A stretch of DNA of 64,000 nucleotides from Streptomyces sp. A0642 (GTDB lineage Bacteria > Actinomycetota > Actinomycetes > Streptomycetales > Streptomycetaceae): NCBI RefSeq assembly GCF_004795105.1, contig NZ_SSBL01000001.1, positions 744,001 through 808,000 on the forward strand. The letters are read 5' to 3'. How positions within the stretch are numbered: the first letter of the stretch is position 1; each line of letters begins with the position of its first letter. Below, piece after piece: positions 41,326-49,820 of this stretch. A model generated the notes under the pieces. That model had not been told where the DNA came from, made no database searches, and saw only the letters and a program-made list of their open reading frames with translations. The position numbers were made by a program, and so were the translations under genes.

Positions 41326-43533
41326 TCAGCGGCCGTCAGGACCCCTGTCCCGCATCCCGACGTCGGACTGCGCGGCGGCCTTCTTGATCGCTGCGGCCTC
41401 GCGCTGGTCGAGGACTCCTTCCTTCCGCAGCACGGTGACGAGGTCCCCGACGTGGGAGACGAACGCGCCGTGGTTCTTCCAGGCCCGGTGGTCCTCGATC
41501 AGCTCGTTGATCGTGCAGCCGTTGGCCGTGACACGGTTCGGGACACCGGTGTTGACCAGACCGGTGAACACGGTGGACCGGTCGTCCGTCTCGGCGCAGT
41601 CGGCCGGCGGCTTGCCGTCGACGACCGTGAGGGACAGTGACTTCGGGGTGGACGTGTTACCGGCCTTGTCACTGGCCCGGTAGAGCAGGGTGTGGCTCCC
41701 GGACTTGGTGATCGCCACCGGGCCGGAGTACCCGAGGTAGGGCCCGCCGTCGAGCGAGTACTCGATGCCGGCCACACCCGACTCCGTGTCGGACGCGGTC
41801 ACCGCCACCGTCGCGCTGCCCACGTACGCACCGGCGTCGTCCTTCGTCCCGGAAACGGACGCCGACACCTCCGGCGCGGTCCGGTCCTCGGGCGGAGCCG
41901 CCACGACGGTGAACTTCACCGACTGCACGGCGGAGGTGTTGCCCGCCCGGTCCGCGGCCCGGTAGGAGAGGGTGTGCTGGCCCGTGGTGCTGACGGCGAC
42001 GGGGGCGGTGTAGGGCTTGTACGTGGTGTCGTCGAGGGCGTATTCGATGGTGCCGATGCCGGATTCGGTGTCGGAGGCGGTCACGGTCACGGTCGCGGTG
42101 GAGACGTACGCTCCGGCGCTGTTCTTGGTTCCGGTGACGGTGGCGGAGGTGTCGGGTGGGGTGGTGTCCTTCGGGGGTTGGGGTGCGGCGACGGTGAAGG
42201 TGACCGACTTGGCGGTGGAGGTGTTTCCGGCCTTGTCGGTGGCCCGGTAGGAGAGGGTGTGCTGGCCCGTGGTGTTCACGGCGACGGGGGCGGTGTAGGG
42301 CTTGTACGGGGTGCCGTCGAGGGCGTATTCGATGGTGGCGACGCCCGATTCGGTGTCCGTGGCGGTCACGGTGACCGTGGCGCTGTCGAGGTATTCGCCG
42401 GCGTCGTTCTTCGTTCCGGCGACGGAGGCCGAGACCGCGGGCGCCGTTTCGTCCTGGGGCGGGGCGGCTACGACGGTGAAGGTCACGGACTTCGGGGTGG
42501 AGGTGTTTCCGGCCTTGTCGGTGGCCCGGTAGGAGAGGGTGTGCTGCCCGGTGGTGTTCACGGCGACGGGACTGGTGTAGGGCTTGTACGGGGTGTCGTC
42601 GAGGGCGTATTCGATGGTGCTGACGCCGGATTCGGTGTCGGAGGCGGTCACGGTCACGGTCGCGGTGGAGACGTACGCTCCGGCGCTGTTCTTGGTTCCG
42701 GTGACGGTGGCGGAGGTGTCAGGTGGGGTGGTGTCCTTCGGGGGTTGGGATGCGGCGACGGTGAAGGTGACCGACTTGGCGGTGGAGGTGTTTCCGGCCT
42801 TGTCGGTGGCCCGGTAGGACAGGGTGTGCTGTCCAGCGGTGCTGACGGCGACGGGACTGGTGTAGGGCTTGTACGTGGTGCCGTCGAGGGCGTACTCGAT
42901 GGTGGCGACGCCCGATTCGGTGTCCGTGGCGGACACGGTGACCGTCGCGGTGCCGACGTACTCCCCGGCGCTGTTCTTGGTCCCGGCGACGGACGCGGAC
43001 GCCTCGGGGGCGGTGGCGTCCCCGCCGGGAGCGGCCGTGACGACCAGCTCGCCCACCATCATCTGGTGGCCCGGCATGGCGCAGAAGTACCGGTAGACGC
43101 CGGGCGTGAGCGTGACCTCCGCCGAGTGCTTGCCGCCCTCCGCATCGAAGGGGCTCGCCAGGATGTTCAGGCTGACATCGTTGTTGTAGTCGCCGTTCGC
43201 CGAGTCGAACGTGAGCGTGTGCGTCAGCCCCGTCGTGTTGCCCGTCGCCGCGCTGCTCTCGAACACGATGGTCGTCCTGCCCGCCACCGCGGTGGCGGGA
43301 GCCGACGTGTACTCGGTGTAGTCGTCGCCGGCCGTCCAGGTGAGCACCTGGTTCGCCGCCGCCGGCTCCGCCGAGCGGTTCGCCGCGGCGTACGCGGCCG
43401 GAACGGCCAGGGCGAACGCGGTGAAGACCACCGCCATCAGCGCCATCAGCGCCGGATGCTCACCGAACCGGTCACGTAGCGCAGATCTTGAGGGGGGCGG
43501 ATCCGTCTGGTCATGGAGCAGTCTTCTGGACAC
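41326..43533 (-). CDS. Secreted cupredoxin plus five Ig-like repeats plus novel C-terminal module
   Basis: A 735-residue exported protein starting at GTG 43533 (VSRRLLHDQT; AAAGG upstream). A signal helix (LMALMAVVFTAFALAVPAAYA) precedes a cupredoxin domain at residues 62-165 with complete type-1 copper ligands: His105 (LTHTL), Cys151, His156 and Met159 (YFCAMPGHQMM). Five beta-sandwich repeats of about 95 residues follow (each with SATVTVTATDTESG, IEYALDG and HTLSYRATDKAGNTS blocks), the kind annotated as OmpL47-type or Big-like domains. The last 90 residues (from DCAETDDRSTV) are a module also found in the 1345-residue protein nearby. It is divergent from the small laccase. Likely an extracellular electron-transfer or adhesion protein. 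Confidence 0.85.
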   Translation of the reverse strand: MSRRLLHDQTDPPPSRSALRDRFGEHPALMALMAVVFTAFALAVPAAYAAANRSAEPAAANQVLTWTAGDDYTEYTSAPATAVAGRTTIVFESSAATGNTTGLTHTLTFDSANGDYNNDVSLNILASPFDAEGGKHSAEVTLTPGVYRYFCAMPGHQMMVGELVVTAAPGGDATAPEASASVAGTKNSAGEYVGTATVTVSATDTESGVATIEYALDGTTYKPYTSPVAVSTAGQHTLSYRATDKAGNTSTAKSVTFTVAASQPPKDTTPPDTSATVTGTKNSAGAYVSTATVTVTASDTESGVSTIEYALDDTPYKPYTSPVAVNTTGQHTLSYRATDKAGNTSTPKSVTFTVVAAPPQDETAPAVSASVAGTKNDAGEYLDSATVTVTATDTESGVATIEYALDGTPYKPYTAPVAVNTTGQHTLSYRATDKAGNTSTAKSVTFTVAAPQPPKDTTPPDTSATVTGTKNSAGAYVSTATVTVTASDTESGIGTIEYALDDTTYKPYTAPVAVSTTGQHTLSYRAADRAGNTSAVQSVKFTVVAAPPEDRTAPEVSASVSGTKDDAGAYVGSATVAVTASDTESGVAGIEYSLDGGPYLGYSGPVAITKSGSHTLLYRASDKAGNTSTPKSLSLTVVDGKPPADCAETDDRSTVFTGLVNTGVPNRVTANGCTINELIEDHRAWKNHGAFVSHVGDLVTVLRKEGVLDQREAAAIKKAAAQSDVGMRDRGPDGR
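41640..43050 (-). repeat. Five tandem Ig-domain repeats of about 285 bp
   Basis: Each unit encodes about 95 residues. Linkers alternate between a QPPKDTTPPDTSATV form and an APP-(Q/E)D-x-TAP form, which shows that a two-repeat block was duplicated. DNA at about 42050-42350 is nearly identical to 42617-42917, an offset of 567 bp. Confidence 0.85.
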
Positions 43534-44080
43534 TGCTGCACCTTTCGGGAAATCGCTGGTGCGGCACCGCATAGGACTCACGGCCCCGCCTGCTGGACGA
43601 TCAGTCGCCGGGATGAGCGCGTTCCGAGGTACGAGTGGCTGCTCACGGGACCGGCAGCCCGGCCCGGGCGGGAGGGTGCGCGCAGCCTCCTCCAACGTGG
43701 CAACGTCGGGAAGTTAGCGGTTCTTTTGACTATTCGCCAAGACCTATGACGAGAATCCAACGAACTTTGACCTGAGTCTGGAAAAACTGGATGCCCGGCC
43801 GCTACGGTGTCCAGCGTTCCGAGGTGAATCCCTCCACCCAGTCGGTCCGGTGCCGGCCGCAGCCGGCCCATCGAGCCGAGTCAGAGCTCACGTCAGGTCC
43901 TGGCCCCGTCCGACCGCCGCCACCCGAAGTCCGGTCCGGCGACCGTCCCGCCCCCGGCGGGAGCGCACGCCAGGCGCACCACGCGTACCGCCGTGACACG
44001 GCAGCTGCCGTCGTCGGCGGCTCGGACCACGACCACGAGACGACCGCGTGCACCTTCGCGTTTCGAGGAATTGGAGAGCG
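43534..44080. other. Divergent intergenic region between cupredoxin protein and laccase
   Basis: No gene is supported. GC falls clearly at 43695-43790 (runs such as ggttcttttgactattcg), which probably contains the promoters for both divergent copper-protein genes. I found no clear CsoR- or CopY-type palindrome. Confidence 0.5.
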
Positions 44081-45082
44081 ATGTTCGACTCAGACTCAGG
44101 TATGAGACGCCACTTCTCCCGGCGGGCGTTCGCCACCGGGGCGGCGGCCGCGGCGGTCGTGCCCACGGTGCTGGGCGCTACCGCGGCCGTATCGAAGGAC
44201 AAGCCCGGCGAGGGCAACGGGCAGGGGAACAACAAGGGAACCGTCCGTCGGCTGACCCTGTACATGGAGAAGCTGCCGAACGGGGAGATGGGCTACGGCC
44301 TCGAGCCCGGCAAGGCGTCCGTGCCCGGCCCGCTCATCGAGCTGACCGAGGGCGACACGATGAACATCGAGGTCGTCAACAACCTGGACGTCGCCGCGAG
44401 TCTGCATGTGCACGGCGTGGACTACGACGTGGCGAGCGACGGAACCAAGATGAATGACAGCGTTGTCGAACCCGGTGGCCGCCGGACGTACGTCTGGCGC
44501 ACCCACGCGCCGGGGCCCAACCACGACGGCACGTGGGAGACGGGCAGCGCCGGCTACTGGCACTACCACGATCACCAGGTGGGCACCGAGCACGGCACGG
44601 GAGGCCTCAAGAAGGGGCTGTACGGGCCGGTCGTCGTACGCAGGAAGGGCGACGTGCTGCCCGACAAGCAGTTCACCGTGGTGTTCAACGACATGACGAT
44701 CAACAACAGGGCCCACCACGACGTCCCGACGCTCAAGGCCGTCGTCGGCGAGCGGGTGGAGTTCATCGTCATCACGCACGGGGAGTTCTTCCACACCTTC
44801 CACGTGCACGGACACCGCTGGGTCGACAACCGCACCGGCCTCATGCAGGGACCCAAGGACGAGACCCGCGTGATCGACACCAAGACCGTCGGCCCGGGGG
44901 ACTCCTTCGGCTTCCAGGTGGTGGCGGGCGCCCGGGTCGGGGCGGGCAACTGGATGTACCACTGCCATGTCCAGAGCCACGCGGACATGGGCATGGTCGG
45001 GATCTTCCAGGTGGCCGACGCCGACGGCAACGTCCCCGGTGGCGGCGGGATGGAGGGGATGGAAGGGATGGCCCACCACTAG
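44081..45082 (+). CDS. Small two-domain laccase (SLAC-type multicopper oxidase)
   Basis: A 333-residue multicopper oxidase very like the S. coelicolor small laccase, which works as a trimer and oxidises phenols with oxygen. Copper motifs are [38 protein letters not shown] and [15 protein letters not shown] twin-arginine signal (SRRAF at residues 13-17, then Ala-rich) indicates Tat export of the folded, copper-loaded protein. ATG 44081 is used; ATG 44102 is an in-frame alternative. The tail is Gly/Met/His-rich ([12 protein letters not shown]). It shares a divergent promoter region with the cupredoxin protein, a possible electron partner. Confidence 0.93.
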   Translation: MFDSDSGMRRHFSRRAFATGAAAAAVVPTVLGATAAVSKDKPGEGNGQGNNKGTVRRLTLYMEKLPNGEMGYGLEPGKASVPGPLIELTEGDTMNIEVVNNLDVAASLHVHGVDYDVASDGTKMNDSVVEPGGRRTYVWRTHAPGPNHDGTWETGSAGYWHYHDHQVGTEHGTGGLKKGLYGPVVVRRKGDVLPDKQFTVVFNDMTINNRAHHDVPTLKAVVGERVEFIVITHGEFFHTFHVHGHRWVDNRTGLMQGPKDETRVIDTKTVGPGDSFGFQVVAGARVGAGNWMYHCHVQSHADMGMVGIFQVADADGNVPGGGGMEGMEGMAHH

Positions 45083-45190
45083 CGTCTCCCGCACGCTCCC
45101 CGCGCCTCCCCGGTACGGCGTGTCGCCGAGCGAGAGCGCGTCACAGCGGCGGGTCCCGTGACCGGGCGCACGGTCAACGCCTGCCCCCTG

Positions 45191-45304
45191 CCGTCCGGGC
45201 CGGTTCCTGCCGTCCGGGCCGGTTCCTGCCGTCCGGGCCGGTTCCCGCCGTCCGGGCCGGTTCCCGCCGTCCGGGCCGGCCCCCGCCGTCCGGGCCGGCG
45301 GCAG
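45191..45304 (+). repeat. 19-bp tandem repeat, six copies
   Basis: Units of ccgtccgggccggttcctg (late copies vary in the last bases) run without gaps at 45191, 45210, 45229, 45248, 45267 and 45286. The unit is not a multiple of three and the region is non-coding between the laccase and the large ThuA gene. Confidence 0.9.
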
Positions 45305-45372
45305 CCCGAGAACAGGACAAGGCCCCATCCCCTGATCGCTCTTCCGATTCCGGATCGAGTCAAGGAGTAAGC

Positions 45373-48300
45373 ATGGGCAAGAGAGACCCGTTCACACGGT
45401 CGAGGAGAAGCGGAGCCCCGCCCGCGCCGGGCGGGCGACCGAGGCGGCGGGTGCGCCCCTGGCGCCGGGCGGTCGTCATGCTGTCGAGCGCCGCGCTGAG
45501 CGTCGGGCTGTCCACGCTGCCCGCCGTGCAGGCCCAGGCGAAACCGGCCGACAGCGCCGGGGAGCGAGCCGCCGCGGCCGACTCCGGCGTGAACGTGCTC
45601 GTCTTCCACGGGCCTGCCGCCCAGCAGGACGACCCGGTGAAGAAGGCCGCGGCGGCGATCGCGAAGCTCGGCTCCGAGAACGGGTTCAAGGTCGTCGAGT
45701 CCGAGGACGCGAGCGTGTTCAACGCCGCCGGCCTCGCCGACTACCGAGGCGTGGTGTTCCTGTCGGCCGACGGTGTGACGCTCAGTGCCGAGGAGGAGGC
45801 CGCGTTCAAGGCGTACATCAGTGACGGCGGCGGTTTCGTCGGCGTGCACGACGCCGCGCGGGCCCAGTCCGACTCCTCCTGGTTCACCGGGCTGATCGGC
45901 AGCCGTCCGGCGCTGGGTCTGCCCGACGCCGAGAAGGTCGTCGAGAGCGCGGTCAGCGGGGACAACCCGCCGAACGAGTCGAAGGACAAGCTGTTCGACG
46001 GCAAGAACGACACCAAGTGGCTGACCTTCGATCCGACCGGCTGGGTCACCGCGAAGCTCGCCAAGCCCGTCGCGATCGTCAACTACGCGCTGACCTCCGG
46101 CAATGACTACACGGGACGCGACCCCAAGGACTGGAAACTCCAGGGGTCGGACGACGGCAAGACGTGGAAGACCCTGGACACTCGGAGCGGCGAGACCTTC
46201 ACCTCGCGCGGCCAGACCAGGCAGTTCCAGTTCACCAACAAGGACGCCTACCAGAACTACCGGCTGGAGATCACCGCGAACGGCGGTGAGCCGCTGATCC
46301 AGCTCGCCGAGCTGCGGCTCTTCACCGCCAACCCGACGCCGCCGCAGGACTCGAAGGTCCAGCAGGCCGTCGTCGACGTGACGGACCGCCGGCACCCGGC
46401 CAACAAGGGGCTGCCCCTCAACTGGACCCGCTCCGACCAGTGGATCAACTGGGACCCCAACCCCATCGGCAAGGTCCACACCCTCGCCCAGGTGGAGGAG
46501 AACGCGTACAAGCCGGGCCTCAGCGCCAACGGCCCCTTCCACCCGATCTCGTGGTGCCGTGACTACGAGGGCGGCAGGTCCTTCTACACCGGCATGGGGC
46601 GCACCGAGGAGAGCTACACCAGCGACCCGAAGTTCCAGGACCACCTCCTCGGCGCCATCGAGTGGACCACCGGCATGGTGCGGGGTGACTGTCAGGCCAC
46701 CATCGCGTCCAACTACACCACCGAGCGGCTGACCGCCCAGAACAAGGCCGGGCAGCTGGACCAGATCGGTGAGCCGCACGGTCTGACCATGGCGCCCGAC
46801 GGCAAGGCCTTCTACATCGGCAAGGCCGCCTGCCCGTCCGGAGCGGTCGTCGACTGGAACGACCCCAAGGTCGGCCTGGGCTGCGGCACCATCCACCAGT
46901 GGGACCCCGCCACCAAGAAGGTCAAACTGCTCACCACGCTCGACGTGATGGGGAACCGGGGCAGTGGCGACGAACTGGTCAAGAACGAGGAAGGCCTCAT
47001 CGGCATCACCCTCGACCCGAAGTTCGAGAAGAACGGGTGGATGTACATCTTCTGGATGCCGCACGACTCGATCGACCGTGACAAGCGGATCGGCCAGCGG
47101 ACGGTCTCCCGGCTCACCTACGACTTCGGGTCGGACTCCATCGACCAGGGCACCCGCAAGGACCTGCTGCACTGGGACACCCAGATCCACAGCTGCTGCC
47201 ACGCCGGTGGCGGGATGGCCTTCGACAGGAACGGCAATCTCTACATCGGCTCCGGTGACAACAACTCCTCGGGCGGCTCGGGAGGGTACTCCGGGAACAA
47301 CTGGACCGAGGAGTACAAGGGTGTCTCCTTCCAGGACGCCCGCCGCACGGCCGGCAACACGAACAACCTGAACGGGAAGATCCTCCGGATCCACCCCGAG
47401 CCGGACGGCACGTACACCATTCCCCAGGGCAACCTCTTCCCGCCGGGAACGGACAAGACCCGTCCCGAGATCTATGTGATGGGTGTCCGCAACATCGCGC
47501 GGCTGTCCGTCGACCCGGTGCACAACTGGCTGAACGCCGGCTGGGTCGGCCCGGACGCCGGCGCGCCCGATCCCGAGCTGGGTCCGGCCAAGTACGAGAC
47601 GGCCACGGTCATCACGTCCGCGGGCAACCAGGGCTGGCCGTACTGCATGGGGAACAAGCAGCCCTACCGCGACCGCAGCAACACCGACGCCAAGAAGCTC
47701 ACCGGCTGGTACGACTGCGACCACCTCAAGAACGAGTCGCCGCGCAACACCGGTCTGACGGACATCCCGGCGGCCCGCGACAACATGATCTGGTTCTCGC
47801 CCCAGGGCGGCGGCCCGGTCTACCCCGAGCGCTCCGACGGCAGCGGCCTGCCGTCGTACGTCGAGAGCGAGGCCACGTACACGGAGCCGTACTTCAAGGG
47901 CGGCGGCCAGGCCGTCATGTCGGGTCCGACCTACCACCGCTCCCAGGTGAACACGGAGAGCGGCGACGCCTGGCCGGCGTACTGGGAGGACAAGTGGTTC
48001 ATCGGCGACGAGTCCAACGCCAACAACCGCGTCGCGGTGACGGTCGACCCGGACCGCGTCAAGGACGCGGGCGCGCCGGCCTTCGGTGAGGACCTCCGCA
48101 GCATCATCGCGCCCGGCGGCGGGGCCACCCAGCTGCAGAGCTGGATGGACGCCAAGTTCGGTCCCGACGGCGCCCTGTACATGCTCGACTACGCGGGCGG
48201 CTTCTTCAGCCTGCACCCCAACCAGAAGCTCATCCGCATCAGCTACCACGGTGGGCCGGCCACCCCGAACCCGCAGGCCGCGGGAGCGCGCGTGGTCACG

Positions 48301-49410
48301 CAGAGCAAGCCGAAGACGGTGGCCTTCTCCGGCGCCAGGGCCGGCGGGGTGGCGTGGGAGTGGGACTTCGGCGACGGCAGCGCGCCCTCGCACGAGGCCG
48401 CTCCGACGCACACGTACGCCGACTACGGCACGTACCACGCGAAGCTGACGGTCACCTACGCGGACGGTGAGAAGGCCACCGCGACGATCGACGCGAAGGC
48501 CGGCTGCTCCGCTCCGGACGCACGCAGGACCGTGAGGCTGCTCGACACCGACACGGGTGTGGCCAACCACAAGGCCGGTGGCGGCTGCACCGTCAACGAC
48601 CTGATCGACGACGAGGCGTCCTGGCCGAACCACGGCGAGTTCGTCAGTCACGTCAGCAGTGTGGTCAACGACCTCCGCAAGCAGGACGTCCTGGACAACA
48701 AGGAGGCGTCGGCGATCGGCAAGGCCGCCGCGCAGAGCCGGATCGGCAAGGTCGCCGGATACCGCCCGCTCTTCGACGGGACGGCGGCGAGCCTGGCCGA
48801 CTGGCGGCAGGCGGGGCCGGGGAAGTTCTCGCTCCAGTCCGACGGCACCCTGCGCACCTCCGGCGGCATGGGGATGCTCTGGTACGCCGGGAAGGAGCTC
48901 GGGGACTTCTCCGTGAGACTCCGGTTCCGGGACGTGGCGCCGGGCACCGCCCATGCCAACACGGGCGTCTTCATCAGGTTCCCGGATCCACGGACGCCCC
49001 TGGCCGACCGTCCGGCCGGCAGTTGCGGGACGGTCGGCTCGGCCCGCACCGCCCAGGAGTGGCTCGCCGTCTACTGCGGACAGGAGATCCAGATCTACGA
49101 CGGCTCCGGGGGCGAGGCCCAGAAGACCGGCTCGGTGTACAACTTCAAGCCGGTGGGTCTCGACAAGGCGGGGGTGACCCCCAAGGGCCAGTGGAACGAC
49201 TACGAGATCCGTGCGGTCGGACAGCACTACACGATCATCCGCAACGGCGAGGTGATCAACGAGTTCGACAACACACCGGGCAAGGCGTCGTCCCGGGCGG
49301 GCGACCCGCCCACGGACCTGCGCCAGTTCCTCAGCGGGTACATCGGGCTGCAGAACCACAGCGACAACGACCTGGCCGAGTTCCGCGACATCCGGGTGCG
49401 GAACCTGTAG
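45373..49410 (+). CDS. 1345-residue secreted ThuA/discoidin/sorbosone-dehydrogenase-like/PKD/DUF1080 protein
   Basis: Starts at ATG 45373 with AAGGAG upstream. Order of parts: signal (VVMLSSAALSVGLSTLPAVQAQA); ThuA-like half one (about 74-190, NVLVFHGPA; GGGFVGVHDA); an F5/8-type C (discoidin) insertion (190-320, LFDGKNDTKWLTF; YQNYRLEITANGG); ThuA half two (326-440, HPISWCRDYEGGRSFYTGMG); a glucose/sorbosone dehydrogenase-like propeller (465-960, GLIGITLDPKF; CHAGGGMAFDRNGNLYIGSGD); PKD (970-1043, WEWDFGDGS; HTYADYGTYH); the shared module (1044-1127); and a 3-keto-disaccharide hydrolase DUF1080 domain (1130-1345, LFDGTAASLADW to AEFRDIRV). It probably acts on oxidised (3-keto) sugars outside the cell. 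Terminator follows. Confidence 0.9.
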   Translation: MGKRDPFTRSRRSGAPPAPGGRPRRRVRPWRRAVVMLSSAALSVGLSTLPAVQAQAKPADSAGERAAAADSGVNVLVFHGPAAQQDDPVKKAAAAIAKLGSENGFKVVESEDASVFNAAGLADYRGVVFLSADGVTLSAEEEAAFKAYISDGGGFVGVHDAARAQSDSSWFTGLIGSRPALGLPDAEKVVESAVSGDNPPNESKDKLFDGKNDTKWLTFDPTGWVTAKLAKPVAIVNYALTSGNDYTGRDPKDWKLQGSDDGKTWKTLDTRSGETFTSRGQTRQFQFTNKDAYQNYRLEITANGGEPLIQLAELRLFTANPTPPQDSKVQQAVVDVTDRRHPANKGLPLNWTRSDQWINWDPNPIGKVHTLAQVEENAYKPGLSANGPFHPISWCRDYEGGRSFYTGMGRTEESYTSDPKFQDHLLGAIEWTTGMVRGDCQATIASNYTTERLTAQNKAGQLDQIGEPHGLTMAPDGKAFYIGKAACPSGAVVDWNDPKVGLGCGTIHQWDPATKKVKLLTTLDVMGNRGSGDELVKNEEGLIGITLDPKFEKNGWMYIFWMPHDSIDRDKRIGQRTVSRLTYDFGSDSIDQGTRKDLLHWDTQIHSCCHAGGGMAFDRNGNLYIGSGDNNSSGGSGGYSGNNWTEEYKGVSFQDARRTAGNTNNLNGKILRIHPEPDGTYTIPQGNLFPPGTDKTRPEIYVMGVRNIARLSVDPVHNWLNAGWVGPDAGAPDPELGPAKYETATVITSAGNQGWPYCMGNKQPYRDRSNTDAKKLTGWYDCDHLKNESPRNTGLTDIPAARDNMIWFSPQGGGPVYPERSDGSGLPSYVESEATYTEPYFKGGGQAVMSGPTYHRSQVNTESGDAWPAYWEDKWFIGDESNANNRVAVTVDPDRVKDAGAPAFGEDLRSIIAPGGGATQLQSWMDAKFGPDGALYMLDYAGGFFSLHPNQKLIRISYHGGPATPNPQAAGARVVTQSKPKTVAFSGARAGGVAWEWDFGDGSAPSHEAAPTHTYADYGTYHAKLTVTYADGEKATATIDAKAGCSAPDARRTVRLLDTDTGVANHKAGGGCTVNDLIDDEASWPNHGEFVSHVSSVVNDLRKQDVLDNKEASAIGKAAAQSRIGKVAGYRPLFDGTAASLADWRQAGPGKFSLQSDGTLRTSGGMGMLWYAGKELGDFSVRLRFRDVAPGTAHANTGVFIRFPDPRTPLADRPAGSCGTVGSARTAQEWLAVYCGQEIQIYDGSGGEAQKTGSVYNFKPVGLDKAGVTPKGQWNDYEIRAVGQHYTIIRNGEVINEFDNTPGKASSRAGDPPTDLRQFLSGYIGLQNHSDNDLAEFRDIRVRNL
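48502..48750 (+). other. Shared 85-residue module in the ThuA/DUF1080 protein
   Basis: Residues about 1044-1127 (from GCSAPDARRTV to AAAQSRIG) match the C-terminus of the cupredoxin/Ig protein (41326 to about 41601, minus strand). Common points: Cys-x3-D-x-R-x-TV start, TGV-x-N, GCT-(V/I)-N-(D/E)-LI-(D/E)-D, W-x-NHG-x-FVSHV, LRK-x-x-VLD and EA-x-AI-x-KAAAQS. Two conserved cysteines could form a disulfide. I know no named domain for it. Confidence 0.75.
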
Positions 49411-49436
49411 CAGGGGCGCATGCGGGCAAGCAGGCC

Positions 49437-49464
49437 GGGACCGCGGCCGTGGGGCCGCGGTCCC
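49437..49464 (+). terminator. Terminator of the ThuA/DUF1080 gene
   Basis: A perfect 12-bp stem GGGACCGCGGCC/GGCCGCGGTCCC with a 4-base loop begins 27 bp after the stop. Confidence 0.85.
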
Positions 49465-49654
49465 GGCCGCGTCCCCGCCGGTGGGCGGCCGTTCCTCCAC
49501 GCGATGCCGCCCGGCACCGCGAGGCGTGAGGAACGGCCGTCCTGCTGTCCCGGGAAAGCGCCGGGATCAGCAGTCAGGTGACCGGCCTGGTCGAACGTCA
49601 AGCTGAGTATCCGTACGGATGGCGCCCGCCGATCATGGTCGGCAGTCTGGACAC

Positions 49655-49798
49655 ATGAACGCATCTCGCTCGCATGTCCGAACCGCTCCCCTCCACCCCG
49701 CTCAGCGCCGCGTGGCGGCGGGCATGCTGATCGGGGGTGCCGTCGCCTTCGTCTGGGCCGGGGCGATCCTCTACACCCTGGCGTCCTGGATCCTCTAG
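49655..49798 (+). CDS. Small single-helix membrane protein
   Basis: A 47-residue frame from ATG 49655 to TAG 49798: a basic N-terminus (MNASRSHVRTAPLHPAQRR) followed by one hydrophobic helix (GMLIGGAVAFVWAGAILYTL) that ends the protein at ASWIL. The Arg-rich start and C-terminal helix fit a positive-inside single-pass membrane peptide. No good Shine-Dalgarno sequence is visible. Small proteins of this kind are common and uncharacterised in Streptomyces. Convergent with the reductase gene. Confidence 0.5.
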   Translation: MNASRSHVRTAPLHPAQRRVAAGMLIGGAVAFVWAGAILYTLASWIL

Positions 49799-49820
49799 GC
49801 CGCCCGGGGCTGCCGGGGCG

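Noticed and set aside
41640..43050. Repeat spacing of about 285 bp considered as a CRISPR-like or mobile array
   Set aside because: The repeats are in-frame coding for Ig-like domains without unique spacers or flanking cas or transposase genes.
41692..43479. Long Gly/Val-rich open frame opposite the cupredoxin/Ig gene
   Set aside because: It mirrors the Ig repeats in another frame and has no ribosome site or domain. The minus-strand frame has clear copper ligands.
45158..45370. A 70-residue open frame across the 19-bp repeats
   Set aside because: The repeat unit is not a multiple of three, so the protein is only a frame-cycled Pro/Gly/Arg repeat, with no ribosome site.
45079..49500. A very long open frame (over 1400 codons) on the strand opposite the ThuA/DUF1080 gene
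   Set aside because: It is an antisense shadow produced by high GC. The plus-strand gene has signal peptide, recognisable domains and a terminator, whereas the antisense protein is Val/Gly/Arg-rich with no family.
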